The translations under genes and the position numbers were made by a program. Positions 8,956-17,817 of a DNA stretch of 64,000 bases are shown here, in pieces (position 1 is the stretch's first letter; each line of letters begins with the position of its first letter). Origin of the DNA: CADEGL01 sp050180485 (GTDB lineage: Bacteria; Pseudomonadota; Alphaproteobacteria; CADEGL01). The stretch covers positions 1 to 64,000 of the forward strand of contig JBFXED010000018.1 of the NCBI GenBank assembly GCA_050180485.1, read 5' to 3'. The notes beneath the pieces were generated by a model. The model was not told the origin of the DNA. It did no database searches and was given only the letters and a program-made list of their open reading frames with translations.

Positions 8956-8988
8956 GGGAGGGCCTGCCTCTGGGCCCTCTCATCTTTT
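8956..8988 (+). terminator. Hairpin after the first binding-protein gene, weak terminator
   Basis: A 7-bp stem GAGGGCC (8958-8964) / GGCCCTC (8973-8979) with an 8-nt loop is followed by CATCTTTTC. It lies 12 bp beyond the stop codon. The T-rich tail is short, so partial termination or 3' end stabilisation is as likely as full termination. The rest of the 387-nt gap to the next gene holds a sigma70-like promoter and no convincing ORF. Confidence 0.6.
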
Positions 8989-9091
8989 CTGCGGCGCACC
9001 ATAGGTTTGCCTGGCCGACAGGTACAAAAGCTGTTTGCATCGAATGGCGATTGCGGCTCCACCCAGATTGACTTTTGTTGCGCTGCGGTGA

Positions 9092-9120
9092 TTGACTCGT
9101 GACTTAAAGCTCACGATAAG
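9092..9120 (+). promoter_or_regulatory. Sigma70-like promoter for the second binding-protein operon
   Basis: TTGACT (9092-9097), a 17-nt spacer and GATAAG (9115-9120) form a plausible -35/-10 pair in the intergenic region between the two paralogous binding-protein genes. The ATG at 9333 is about 210 nt further on, leaving a long leader in which I recognise no riboswitch. Confidence 0.45.
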
Positions 9121-9332
9121 AGCTAGGAATACGGGCGGGTCACGGGGAGGCACGCCGGTTAGGGCGATTTGCGCAAAGCATCGGCTCTGAGTCGGCGATC
9201 CGTTTTACCGTTCGGCGATATTGATGGACACGGCGCAGGCTCTGCCTTGGCAGAGTCCGTCGGCGTGCACATCGTCGAAATGGCACGGGGCGGAGTATTT
9301 CCGCTTCGTCGGAACCGATCAGGGAGTGTTTG

Positions 9333-10436
9333 ATGGCCAAGAAGACCAAGTTCATCGACGTCACGAAGAAGACCGCGGGCCCGACCCGCCGCACGTTTCT
9401 TGTCACCTCTGGCGCCACCATCGCCGCCGCCGCCGTGACCAGCGGCCCCCTCATTATCGTGCCCGGCAAGGCCAAGGCCGCCGAGAAGGTCGTGTTCGCG
9501 ACCTGGGGCGGCCAGCTTCAGGAATCGCTGACCGAGGCCTACATCAAGCCGTTTACCAAGGAGACGGGCATCGAGGTCGTCGTGACGGGCGCGCCCGACA
9601 TCGCCAAGATCACTGCCCAGGTGAAGGCGGGCGACGTCGAGACCGACATCGCGGATCTGGCCGGCAGCTATGTCGTGCCTGGTGACAAGAACGGCCTGTG
9701 GGAACCGGTCAACACGAAGATCGTGGACCGTTCCAACGTTCTTGACCCCAAGTTCAACCGCGCCAACCAGCAGGGCTATTACACCTATGCCGGCGGCATC
9801 GGTTATTCCGAGGAGCGCAACCCGGGCAACAAGCATCCGTCGAATTGGGCGGAGTTCTGGGATGTGAAGAAGTTCCCGGGCCGCCGCGGCCTGCGTAGCC
9901 GTCCGGGTGAAACGCTTGAAGTGGCCCTGATGGCCGACGGCGTTCCCGGCAACAAAGTCTATCCGATCGACGTCGAGCGCGCGTTCAAGGCGCTGGACCG
10001 CCTGAAGCCAAACGTTTCGCATTGGATCGCCGAGACGCCGAAGACCGTCACCCTGATCCAGGGCAACGAGACGGACTTCACCTATGCCTATAACGGCCGC
10101 GTCTATTTCGCGAACCGCGAAGGCGCCAAGTTGGGCTGGGCGGGTGATCAGGCTTACGTCGCCCCGAACTGGATCTCGGTGGTCCAGAAGGCGCGCAATA
10201 AGGAAGCGGCGTTCAAGTTCATGAACAGCCTCTTGAACCCCGAACGCCAGGCGCATTTTGCGAAGCTGATGACCTACTCGCCGGTTGTTAAGGGCGCCGA
10301 TAAGTTCATTTCGCCCGAGGTGAAGAAGCTGCTGCCGGATCCGCTGAATCCGAACAGCTGCTTCGAGAACGTGGACTGGTGGGGCGACAAGAACGAAGAG
10401 CTGACCAAGCGCTTCAAAGAGTGGCAGATGGTCTGA
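9333..10436 (+). CDS. ABC transporter substrate-binding protein, PotD-like, Tat-exported (second copy)
   Basis: A 367-aa duplicate of the protein encoded at 7845-8945. It has the twin-arginine signal TRRTFLVTSGATIAAAAVTS, cleavage near KAKAAEK and the same mature start VVFATWGGQLQES. AGGGAG lies just ahead of ATG 9333; a TTG three bases upstream is a less likely start. Differences from copy 1 cluster in surface loops (for example VVPGDKNGLWEPV, AGDQAYVAPNW), which could give a different ligand for the same permeases. It is separated from the permease genes by a hairpin, an arrangement that usually keeps binding-protein mRNA in excess. Confidence 0.92.
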   Translation: MAKKTKFIDVTKKTAGPTRRTFLVTSGATIAAAAVTSGPLIIVPGKAKAAEKVVFATWGGQLQESLTEAYIKPFTKETGIEVVVTGAPDIAKITAQVKAGDVETDIADLAGSYVVPGDKNGLWEPVNTKIVDRSNVLDPKFNRANQQGYYTYAGGIGYSEERNPGNKHPSNWAEFWDVKKFPGRRGLRSRPGETLEVALMADGVPGNKVYPIDVERAFKALDRLKPNVSHWIAETPKTVTLIQGNETDFTYAYNGRVYFANREGAKLGWAGDQAYVAPNWISVVQKARNKEAAFKFMNSLLNPERQAHFAKLMTYSPVVKGADKFISPEVKKLLPDPLNPNSCFENVDWWGDKNEELTKRFKEWQMV

Positions 10437-10463
10437 CGCGAGTCGGGTCAAGCCGCAGGAACC

Positions 10464-10490
10464 GGCTCCGGCGCTTCATGCACCGGAGCC
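10464..10490 (+). other. Intercistronic hairpin between binding-protein and permease genes
   Basis: GGCTCCGG (10464-10471) and CCGGAGCC (10483-10490) form a perfect 8-bp GC stem with an 11-nt loop. No T-tract follows, so this is not a classical terminator. Its position after an abundant binding-protein cistron fits an mRNA-stabilising or attenuating element, as known for malE-malF in enterobacteria. Confidence 0.55.
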
Positions 10491-10562
10491 GCCCTCGGCG
10501 GCCCTCGCGCAGTTTCTGCGAAAGTTCAATTCAATCTTTTTGTTTAGGCGGGATCTGTTCTG

Positions 10563-11411
10563 ATGCTTGAGCGGCGTGCTCAACGCTTGGCGATTATGTT
10601 CGTCGCGCCGGCGATGATCTTCATGCTGGCCGTCTTCCTGGTTCCGCTGTGGAAGGTGGTTTCGCAAAGCTTCACGACCATGGACGGCCATTTCACCTGG
10701 GCCGGTTATGCCGAGCTGCAGACCAGCATCCTGTTTGCCAAGGTGATGTGGAACACTATCGAGATCAGCTTGATGTCGACGGTGGTGACACTCCTGTTTG
10801 CCTATCCCTTGGCCTATTACCTAGCCAAGCAGCCGCCACGCCGGCGCGCCTATCTGATGGTGTTCATCCTGCTGCCCTTCTGGACCAGCGTCTTGGTCAA
10901 GAGCTTTGCCTTCATGGTGGTGCTGGGCGAAAACGGCTTCATCAACCAGGGCCTGCGCTCGATCATCGGCGGCGACCTGCCGATCAAGCTCCTGTTCAAC
11001 CGGACGGGCGTAATGATCGGCATGACGCATTATTTCATTCCTTTCATGGTCTTCCCGATCCTGACCAGCCTTTTGGCTCAGAGCCCAGATCTACCCAAGG
11101 CGGCCCAGCTCATGGGCTCGGGGCCCATGCGTATCTTCTTCAAGATCACGCTGCCGCTCAGCATGCCGGGCGTCATGGCCGGCAGCCTGCTGACCTTCAT
11201 CCTGTCGCTGGGTTTCTTCATCACGCCATCCCTCATGGGCGGCCGCAAGGACATGATGATGGCCAACCTGGTCGACTTCTATATGCGTGAGACGCTGAAC
11301 TGGCCGGTCGCTGCGGCGATCGCCTGCCTGCTGCTGCTGCTGTCGTTGGCATTTATCAGCTTGCTCTCGCGTGTGCCGGGCGGCAAGAGCGTTTTGGGCG
11401 AGGCGGGCTGA
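10563..11411 (+). CDS. ABC transporter permease, PotB-like
   Basis: A 282-aa inner-membrane permease with about six hydrophobic segments (first at about 14-32). The cytoplasmic coupling (EAA) loop LPKAAQLMGSGPMRIFFKITLPLSMPGV lies near 178-205 and contacts the ATPase. ATG 10563 follows GGCGGGATC. The partner permease starts 1 bp after this stop codon. Together with the PotC- and PotA-like proteins it forms the importer for ligands delivered by the upstream binding proteins. Confidence 0.93.
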   Translation: MLERRAQRLAIMFVAPAMIFMLAVFLVPLWKVVSQSFTTMDGHFTWAGYAELQTSILFAKVMWNTIEISLMSTVVTLLFAYPLAYYLAKQPPRRRAYLMVFILLPFWTSVLVKSFAFMVVLGENGFINQGLRSIIGGDLPIKLLFNRTGVMIGMTHYFIPFMVFPILTSLLAQSPDLPKAAQLMGSGPMRIFFKITLPLSMPGVMAGSLLTFILSLGFFITPSLMGGRKDMMMANLVDFYMRETLNWPVAAAIACLLLLLSLAFISLLSRVPGGKSVLGEAG

Positions 11412-11412
11412 C

Positions 11413-12219
11413 ATGGTTGGCGGAGAAAAGCCCGTCGGCGCCTCGACGAATCCCTGGGCCATCTTCAGCACCGTTATGGCGTGGCTGATCCTGCTTTTCC
11501 TGATGCTGCCCAGCTTCATCGTCGTGCCGATGTCGTTCGGCGGCAAATTCGAGATGATGTTCCCGCCGACCACGTTCGATACGATCCTGTACGAGCGTTT
11601 CTTCAGCACGGGCAACTGGATCGCCACGACCATCACCAGCTTCAAGGTCGCGATTGGCGCGACCATCCTGGCTCTTCTTCTCGGCGTCCCGGCTTCCTAC
11701 GGCATCGTGCGCGGCACCTATCCGGGCAAGAAGATCGTCACGCTGTTCCTTCTCAGTCCGATTTTGGTGCCGGTGATCGTCTTGGCGCTCGGCATGTATC
11801 TCTACCTGGCCAGCTTCAAGGCCACGGGCACCGATCTGGGCTTGATCATCGCCCATGGCGTGCTGACAACGCCCTTCGTGATCGTCACATGCATGGCGGG
11901 GCTACGGCACATCGACCCGAATCTCGAGACGGCGGCCACGATCATGGGCGCCTCGGTGATGCAGACCTTCTTTAAAGTCACTTTGCCGCTCTTGAAGTCG
12001 GCCATGTTCGCGGGTGGCTTGTTCGCCTTCCTGATGTCCTTCGACGAGGTCGTCGTGGCCTTCTTCATCACGGAGGCCAGCACCATGACCTTGCCAGTCA
12101 AGATGTACAGCAGCATCAAGTGGGAGATTTCACCGATCTTGGCGGCCATCTCGTCGCTGCTCACGCTGCTGTCGCTGGTGATCTGCTTGTTCGGCGCCGC
12201 GGCGCAGAAGAAGTCGTGA
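11413..12219 (+). CDS. ABC transporter permease, PotC-like
   Basis: A 268-aa inner-membrane permease with six predicted membrane segments and the coupling motif LETAATIMGASVMQTFFKVTLPLL. The ATG at 11413 starts 1 bp after the stop of the first permease, which suggests translational coupling; an upstream in-frame start at 11371 would overlap that gene by 41 nt and is less likely. It pairs with the PotB-like protein as a heterodimeric channel. Confidence 0.93.
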   Translation: MVGGEKPVGASTNPWAIFSTVMAWLILLFLMLPSFIVVPMSFGGKFEMMFPPTTFDTILYERFFSTGNWIATTITSFKVAIGATILALLLGVPASYGIVRGTYPGKKIVTLFLLSPILVPVIVLALGMYLYLASFKATGTDLGLIIAHGVLTTPFVIVTCMAGLRHIDPNLETAATIMGASVMQTFFKVTLPLLKSAMFAGGLFAFLMSFDEVVVAFFITEASTMTLPVKMYSSIKWEISPILAAISSLLTLLSLVICLFGAAAQKKS

Positions 12220-12292
12220 CGGATTTTTCAATGTTTCGTTGTGTAGCGGCCATGCGGCTCCCTGAAGGGGTTGTGGCTGGAGGGAGGTTCTG

Positions 12293-13381
12293 ATGGCGAT
12301 GGTGCGTCTGGAGCGGGCGGGGAAGCGCTACGGTGACGTCGTCGCGTTGCACGAAGTCGATCTTTCCGTCCAGGAAGGCGAGTTCGTCACGCTGCTGGGG
12401 CCGAGCGGCTCCGGCAAGACGACGATGCTGAATCTGATCGCCGGCATGATCGCGCCCACCACCGGGCACATCCATATCGCGGGCAAGGATGCGACCAACA
12501 CGCCGCCGAACAAGCGCGGCCTGGGCATGGTGTTCCAGAACTACGCCCTCATGCCCCACATGACGATCTTCGAGAACATCGCCTTCCCCTTGCGCGTCCG
12601 CAAGGCGCCGGAGGAAGAGATCAAGAAGAAAGTCGCTCACGTCCTCAACCTCGTTCACCTGCCCCAGGTGGCAAATCGCAAGCCGCGCGAGCTGTCGGGC
12701 GGTCAGCAGCAGCGCGTCGCCCTGGCCCGCTGCATCGTCTACAACCCGTCCATCATTCTGATGGACGAGCCGCTGGGCGCCTTGGACAAGAAGCTGCGCG
12801 AGCAGATGCAGCTTGAGTTGAAGCGTATCCATACCGAGCTCAAGATCACGATGCTCTACGTGACGCATGACCAGGAAGAGGCGCTCACGATGTCCGACCG
12901 CATCGTTCTTTTGAACGACGGGCGGATCGAGCAAATGGGTCCGCCGGAAGAGATGTATTTCAAGCCGCGCTCGGTCTTCGCGGCCGACTTCCTCGGCAGC
13001 TCCAATATCTGGGACGGCACGATCAATGATGACGGCTCTGCCACCATCAAGTCGGGCGACAGGGTCAAGGTGAAGCCCGAGGCGTTCGCCAAGCCGGGCA
13101 CCAAGCTGAAGGTCATGGTCCGGCCGGAGAACATCAACGTCATCCGCCAGGGCGACGACGAGAGCCGGTTCGAGAACCGCGTCAGCGGCAAAGCCATCGA
13201 CACGCTGATCCTGGGCGGCGTCATCAAGCACTATGTCCAGCTGGCCAACGACACGGTCATCATCGCGCAGGAGCTGACCCGCTCTGGCCGCCGTTCGCTG
13301 ACCCCGGGCCAGGACGTGCGCCTGGCGTGGCGTCCGGACGATACGCTGCCGCTGCCGGCCACGGGCAAGATCGAAGGCTGA
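12293..13381 (+). CDS. ABC transporter ATP-binding protein, PotA-like
   Basis: A 362-aa nucleotide-binding subunit. Walker A GPSGSGKT lies at 36-43, the Q-loop in VFQNYALMPH, the signature LSGGQQQRVALAR near 139, Walker B IILMDEP, and the switch His in YVTHDQEEA. A TOBE domain fills the C-terminal third (VMVRPENINV onwards). GGAGGGAGG lies 10 bp before ATG 12293. It closes the importer operon. The N-terminal half resembles the partial ATPase at 63526, consistent with two transporters of the same family in the window. Confidence 0.95.
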   Translation: MAMVRLERAGKRYGDVVALHEVDLSVQEGEFVTLLGPSGSGKTTMLNLIAGMIAPTTGHIHIAGKDATNTPPNKRGLGMVFQNYALMPHMTIFENIAFPLRVRKAPEEEIKKKVAHVLNLVHLPQVANRKPRELSGGQQQRVALARCIVYNPSIILMDEPLGALDKKLREQMQLELKRIHTELKITMLYVTHDQEEALTMSDRIVLLNDGRIEQMGPPEEMYFKPRSVFAADFLGSSNIWDGTINDDGSATIKSGDRVKVKPEAFAKPGTKLKVMVRPENINVIRQGDDESRFENRVSGKAIDTLILGGVIKHYVQLANDTVIIAQELTRSGRRSLTPGQDVRLAWRPDDTLPLPATGKIEG

Positions 13382-13412
13382 AGCCTTAACCCCAGGGCCG
13401 GGAGCGAGCCCA

Positions 13413-14141
13413 ATGAACGTGCTCGTCGTCCTGGGGCATCCCGAGCCCAAATCCTTCAACGCCGCGCTGGCCGCGACGGCTAAGCGGGTTTTCGAGGCCC
13501 AGGGCCACGCCGTCCGCATCAGCGATCTTTATGCCCAAGGCTTCAAGTCCGAAGTCACCCGCGAGGATTTCAAGACCCAACGCGATCCCGAGATGCTCAA
13601 CATCATCCGGGAGCAGGGCAACGCCTGGAAAACCGGCGGCTTCGCCGACGAGATCAAGCGCGAGATCGACCATATCGCCTGGGCCGATCTGGTCATCGTC
13701 CAGTGCCCGATCTGGTGGTTCGGTCTGCCCGCCATCGTGAAAGGCTGGATGGACCGGGTGTTCGTCCCTGGTTTCACCTATGGGCGCGGCAAGTGGTACG
13801 AGACCGGCGGCTTGGCCGGAAAGCGCGCCATGATGTCGGTCACCTTCGATGCCAAGGCCTCGGCCTATACCGCGCGCGGCCGCTACGGCGACTCCGACAT
13901 CATGCTGTGGCCGATCCACACCAGCCTGCGCTTCGTCGGCTTCGACGTGCTGCGGCCGTTCATCGCGGACCAGGTCTCGGAATCGGCAGAGGCGCGCACG
14001 AAGTCGCTGGCCGCGTTCGAGGCGCGGTTGAAGGCGATCGGCGGCGAAACGCCGATGCCGTTCCACACGCTGGACGAGTTCGACGAGAACGACATGCTGA
14101 AGCCCGGCATCAAGGGCCGGACGGCGGGTCAGCGCGACTGA
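13413..14141 (+). CDS. NAD(P)H quinone oxidoreductase, flavodoxin-like fold
   Basis: A 242-aa soluble flavoprotein of the NQO1/MdaB/KefF type. Visible are the FMN/FAD phosphate loop (LVVLGHPEPKSFNAAL at 4-19), the QCPIWWFGLPAIVKGWMDRVF segment near 99-118 and GGLAGKRAMMSVTF near 135. It would reduce quinones or similar electrophiles by two electrons. It begins 31 bp after the ATPase gene and may be the last gene of that operon. Its 3' end overlaps the convergent thioesterase gene by 13 nt. Confidence 0.88.
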   Translation: MNVLVVLGHPEPKSFNAALAATAKRVFEAQGHAVRISDLYAQGFKSEVTREDFKTQRDPEMLNIIREQGNAWKTGGFADEIKREIDHIAWADLVIVQCPIWWFGLPAIVKGWMDRVFVPGFTYGRGKWYETGGLAGKRAMMSVTFDAKASAYTARGRYGDSDIMLWPIHTSLRFVGFDVLRPFIADQVSESAEARTKSLAAFEARLKAIGGETPMPFHTLDEFDENDMLKPGIKGRTAGQRD

Positions 14142-14665
14142 CGGTGCCCGCCCTTGCGGACGCCGATCGCGGTCGCGCATTCTTCCGGCATGGGCAGGTC
14201 CTTATGGACCGCCCAGATGCGCCCCAACAGTTCCATCCGATCCGGCGGCATGACGGCGCTTCGGCGCGTCGCGGTCAGGATATGGACATCCAAGCTTTCA
14301 CCGATGGCCGCGACATAGTCTTCGTCGCGGTTGCGCATGAAGATGGCGTAGTGGATCAGTTTGTCGCTGTAATCCAGCAGCTGGAATTTGTATTCCACCG
14401 TGGCGCCCGCGCGAATCTCGCGCAAATAGGTGGTCGCCCACTTGATCGCATAGACGCTGCGCCCTTCCGGCAACCCGTCCTTGAAGCCGAGGCGCGTATA
14501 GCGCAGGGCGCCGCCTGAGGCGCGCAGCATGGCCGTGGCATAGCCCGTGACGCCCACATGGTCGTTCGGGTAGATCCATTCCGGATCGATCTTCTCGTGA
14601 TAGAGATGCACCGGCGCTTCGATCACGTCGTGCGCGGACGGCGATTTCACGCTCTCGTAGGACAC
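14129..14665 (-). CDS. Hot-dog fold acyl-CoA thioesterase-like protein
   Basis: A 178-aa protein resembling 4-hydroxybenzoyl-CoA thioesterase and acyl-ACP thioesterase relatives. The segment IDPEWIYPNDHVGVTGYATAML is placed like the active-site helix of the family (usually DxNxHxNN), and IRAGATVEYKFQLLDYSDKLIHY matches the central strands. The acid residue positions are not canonical, so the substrate and even the activity are uncertain. The start is GTG (14665). It is the last gene of the long minus-strand array, 19 bp after the FAD oxidase. Confidence 0.75.
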   Translation of the reverse strand: MSYESVKSPSAHDVIEAPVHLYHEKIDPEWIYPNDHVGVTGYATAMLRASGGALRYTRLGFKDGLPEGRSVYAIKWATTYLREIRAGATVEYKFQLLDYSDKLIHYAIFMRNRDEDYVAAIGESLDVHILTATRRSAVMPPDRMELLGRIWAVHKDLPMPEECATAIGVRKGGHRQSR

Positions 14666-14684
14666 CAGTGATCCTCGGGGAAGG

Positions 14685-16001
14685 TCAGAAGGGCAGGGAG
14701 TCGCGGAAGTCGTAGTAGTTCATGACCGCGGGCAGGAACCACGGCTCGCCGTTATAGAATCGCACGCCCGGGAAGTCGCGCCCATCGAAGGCCGTCTTGG
14801 CTTCCGTCGCCTTGCCCAGCAGGCGCAGGGCGAGCTTGCGCCCGAGATAGCTGCCCATGGGAATGCCGGTGCCACAGCAGCCGACGGCGTAGTGCACGCC
14901 GTCCTGCACGCCGATATGGGGCAGGTAGTCGAAAGTGAACGCGAAATACCCGTCCCAGCAGCGCGCCAGGCGCACGGGCGCGAACTGAGGGAAGCGGGTG
15001 GCGAAATGGTTGTGCAGATAGGCGGCGGTGGTGCGCAGATCCTTGTCGCGCCGGCCCGCCCGGCCGCCGATGATCAGACGCTTGCCGTCCGGCGTGGGCT
15101 GGATATGAAAGACCACCTTGTGCGAGGTGATGACAGGCCGCCCGCCGGGCACGAGGGATTGGATCAGCTCCGCCGGCACGGGCTCGGTCGCGCAGGCATA
15201 GCTGTTCACGGGGATCAGACGGCGGCGCAGATATTCGAACACCGGGCCATCGCGCCCCGTATAGGCGTTGGTGGCGATGATCACCTGGCCCGCGCGCAGC
15301 TTGCCCCGGCTGGTGACGACCTCGAAATCCAGGTTGGAGCGTTGGATGCCGGTCACGCGGGTCTGGCCGATGATGGTCACCCCGGCTTCGACCGCGCGGT
15401 CGATCAGGCCCCGGTGATAGAGGGCACCGTGCAGATAGCCCGGCCCGTGCACGACCTGGCCGCCAAAATACACGTCGCTGCCCACATGGGCGCGCTGTTC
15501 GCTGCGCGGGATCATGTCTGCCTTGTAGCCCACGCGCTTGAACAGGACGTCCACCTCCCGCGCCAGGGCCTCGTAGGCCTTGGGGCTGTGGGCGGCATAG
15601 TAGCGGCCGGTGCGCTTGAACAGGCAGTCGATGCGCTCGGACTTGATCGTCTCGTCTAGATGCTCGATCGCCAGCGCTGCTTCGCGGTAATAGGCCGTCG
15701 CCGCGTCGATGCCGTAACGGTGGACCAACCCGTCGAAGCTCCACTTCAGCGTGCGGCTGACGTTGCCGGCGTTTCGCGTGGAAGCGCCTTCGCCGGGTGT
15801 GTTGGCCTCCAGGATCAGAACATTGCGGCCCGCGCGGGCCAGCGGCAGGGCCGCCGAAAGGCCGGTGTAGCCCGAGCCCACAATGGCCACGTCCACGCGC
15901 GCGGGCAGAGGCGCGGGATCGGTGCGCCGCAACGGCGCATCCATCCACCAATAGGGCTCTTCCTTGAAATCGGCGGAGAAGATGTCCGGGCGTGCGGTCA
16001 T
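14685..16001 (-). CDS. FAD-dependent amine/amino-acid oxidoreductase (DAO family, PuuB-like)
   Basis: A 438-aa flavoprotein with the FAD motif VAIVGSGYTGLSAALPLARAGRNVLILEA (about 40-68) and the GEGASTRNAGNVS region that surrounds the flavin in gamma-glutamylputrescine oxidase-like proteins. The C-terminal VGCCGTGIPMGSYLGRKLA binds the FAD isoalloxazine. It would oxidise a C-N bond of an amine or amino acid, giving an imine and reducing O2 or an acceptor. It lies between PhyH dioxygenases and the thioesterase in the array. The substrate is not deducible. Confidence 0.87.
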   Translation of the reverse strand: MTARPDIFSADFKEEPYWWMDAPLRRTDPAPLPARVDVAIVGSGYTGLSAALPLARAGRNVLILEANTPGEGASTRNAGNVSRTLKWSFDGLVHRYGIDAATAYYREAALAIEHLDETIKSERIDCLFKRTGRYYAAHSPKAYEALAREVDVLFKRVGYKADMIPRSEQRAHVGSDVYFGGQVVHGPGYLHGALYHRGLIDRAVEAGVTIIGQTRVTGIQRSNLDFEVVTSRGKLRAGQVIIATNAYTGRDGPVFEYLRRRLIPVNSYACATEPVPAELIQSLVPGGRPVITSHKVVFHIQPTPDGKRLIIGGRAGRRDKDLRTTAAYLHNHFATRFPQFAPVRLARCWDGYFAFTFDYLPHIGVQDGVHYAVGCCGTGIPMGSYLGRKLALRLLGKATEAKTAFDGRDFPGVRFYNGEPWFLPAVMNYYDFRDSLPF

Positions 16002-16067
16002 GGCGCGGCAGTCTAGCGGCGCGGCCGGAACCCGGCCATTGCCACTAATCGCAATGTCATCCGCCGG

Positions 16068-16913
16068 TCAGGCCTGGGCGCCCGTCCGCGGCCAGACTTG
16101 GGGGAAGATCGCGGGATCGGTCAGGCGTTCACCGTTCTTGAAGGGGCGGCCTTCGATTCGCGGTTCGACCTCGACCTGCCGCGCGCCATAGACGCAGTCA
16201 TCGCCGAGCCAGGTCGACTGCAGAGCCCGGCGGCGGATCTTCAGCGTGTTGCCCGCCGCGCCGTGCAGCATCATGGGATGGAAGGCGATGCAGTCGCCGG
16301 GCTGCATGTCCCAGGACAGGATGTCGTACTGGTCGCGGTTGTTCTCAATGTCCGGCGCGTGCTCGAACTCGGGACCCAGTCCCGCGGGCACCTTGTTGCC
16401 CTTGATCAGCACGGGGATGAAATGCTTGCCCCATTTGTGCGAGCCGCGGACGAAGGACAGGCAGGTTTCCTTCGTGACCGGATCGAGCGGAATCCAAAGC
16501 ACGACGATCTGGTTGCCGTTGACGTTGTAGTAGACCTGATCCTGGTGCCAGTTGGTCGGCTTCTTCGTGCCGGGGTCCTTCACGAACAGCCCGTCGAAGA
16601 AATAATTCACTTGCCGGGAGCGCATCAGCTTGGCCGCGATGCCGCCGCCCGGGCCTTCAACCGCGAAGCGCTTCAGCTCGGGCACATGCCGCCACATATA
16701 ATAGTCGGTGAAGAAGAAACCGGGATCGTCCGGATCGGATTGCGTGCGCCCATAGGGGCCGGGGTTCTTCAGGTCGCTCTCGATTCCGTCGGCGATCAGG
16801 TCGCGCCATTTCTGGCTGAACATACCGCGCAGGCAGATCGCGCCGTCCCTCTCCAGGTCCTGGATATCGGACTCGCGAACCTTGTCCCTAAGCTGATCGG
16901 TCTCCGCGGTCAT
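16068..16913 (-). CDS. Phytanoyl-CoA dioxygenase (PhyH) family protein, copy 1
   Basis: A 281-aa Fe(II)/2-oxoglutarate dioxygenase. The metal triad is visible as the HxD of NWHQDQVYYN (near 157-160) and the distal His in AFHPMMLHGAAGN (near 222); downstream Arg residues would hold 2-oxoglutarate. Family members hydroxylate unactivated carbons of fatty acyl-CoAs, amino acids or small metabolites. The adjacent gene encodes a paralogue, 33 bp upstream. It is not an obvious ectoine hydroxylase: the EctD signature around the HxD is absent. Confidence 0.88.
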   Translation of the reverse strand: MTAETDQLRDKVRESDIQDLERDGAICLRGMFSQKWRDLIADGIESDLKNPGPYGRTQSDPDDPGFFFTDYYMWRHVPELKRFAVEGPGGGIAAKLMRSRQVNYFFDGLFVKDPGTKKPTNWHQDQVYYNVNGNQIVVLWIPLDPVTKETCLSFVRGSHKWGKHFIPVLIKGNKVPAGLGPEFEHAPDIENNRDQYDILSWDMQPGDCIAFHPMMLHGAAGNTLKIRRRALQSTWLGDDCVYGARQVEVEPRIEGRPFKNGERLTDPAIFPQVWPRTGAQA

Positions 16914-16946
16914 CGGCGATCTCCGTTCAGGTTCTTGCCGGTCAGT

Positions 16947-17813
16947 CTAGCCGGTTGCGCGGGGCCAGACCTGGGGAAAATGGGGTCCCTGGAAGCGCTG
17001 GCCGGGTTCGAGGCCTGCATGGCGCAAGTTCGGGTCGGTGCCGCCCGGCTTGTCCGGCTGATAGATGGCATCGTCGCCCGTGTAGCGGGCGGCCAGGACG
17101 CGCAGGCGCTTTCCGGGTGGAAGATTGCCCGATCCTCCATGCAGCACCATGCCGTTGAAGGCTAGGCAGTCGCCGGGGCCCATCGCCCAGGCCAGGATCT
17201 CGTAATTGCCGGGCTCGGCGTCGATATCCGGGATGCGTTCACGCTTGGCCTCGCGCTCGTCGCGGGTGCCGGGTGCTGATTCGAAGGCGTGGGTGCCCTG
17301 GCCGTCGGCAAAGAAACTGTCGCGGTAATAGACGATGTCGCCCGCGTGGGTTCCACGCACGAACTCAAGCGCGCTTTCCCGCGGGACGGGATCGAGCGGC
17401 ACCCAAAGGCTGCAGACATGCTGGCCTTCGACGCTCCAATAGGGCTTGTCCTGGTGCCAGGGCGTGCGGGCGCGCGTGCCCGCCGTGCGATAGAACATGC
17501 TGTCGTAGAAGACGCGGGCGGTCTTGGAACCCATTAGCCGCGCTGCGATCTGGCCCGTCGGTGATTCGGTCAGGAACCGCTCATATTCCGGAATGCGCCG
17601 CCAGCTCACCACGTCGTTGAAGAACGTGTGGCCGGCATCATCCTTGGCATAGGTGTGGGCGTAGGGTCCGGGTTCCGCCAAGTTCCGCTCGGCACCCGCC
17701 GCGGCTAGCGCGATCCACTCGTGATCGAAGACACCGCGCAGGCAGACCACGCCGTCGCGCCGATAGGTCTCGACATCCGCCTCGGTCAGGGGCGTCAACG
17801 GATCGCGGTTCAT
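16947..17813 (-). CDS. Phytanoyl-CoA dioxygenase (PhyH) family protein, copy 2
   Basis: A 288-aa paralogue of the neighbouring dioxygenase with the triad HxD in PWHQDKPYWSVEG and the distal His in AFNGMVLHGGSGN. The shared N-terminal logic (ERDGAICLRGMF versus RRDGVVCLRGVF) shows a tandem duplication. The ATG at 17813 (MNRDPL) was chosen over an upstream start because the upstream extension reads as antisense of the preceding gene's C-terminus. Only 4 bp separate it from the M20 amidohydrolase stop. Confidence 0.88.
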   Translation of the reverse strand: MNRDPLTPLTEADVETYRRDGVVCLRGVFDHEWIALAAAGAERNLAEPGPYAHTYAKDDAGHTFFNDVVSWRRIPEYERFLTESPTGQIAARLMGSKTARVFYDSMFYRTAGTRARTPWHQDKPYWSVEGQHVCSLWVPLDPVPRESALEFVRGTHAGDIVYYRDSFFADGQGTHAFESAPGTRDEREAKRERIPDIDAEPGNYEILAWAMGPGDCLAFNGMVLHGGSGNLPPGKRLRVLAARYTGDDAIYQPDKPGGTDPNLRHAGLEPGQRFQGPHFPQVWPRATG

Positions 17814-17817
17814 GGTT

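Noticed and set aside
16068..17813. PhyH genes as ectoine hydroxylases (ectD)
   Set aside because: The residues around the HxD motif and the rest of the ectoine biosynthesis cluster (ectABC) are missing.
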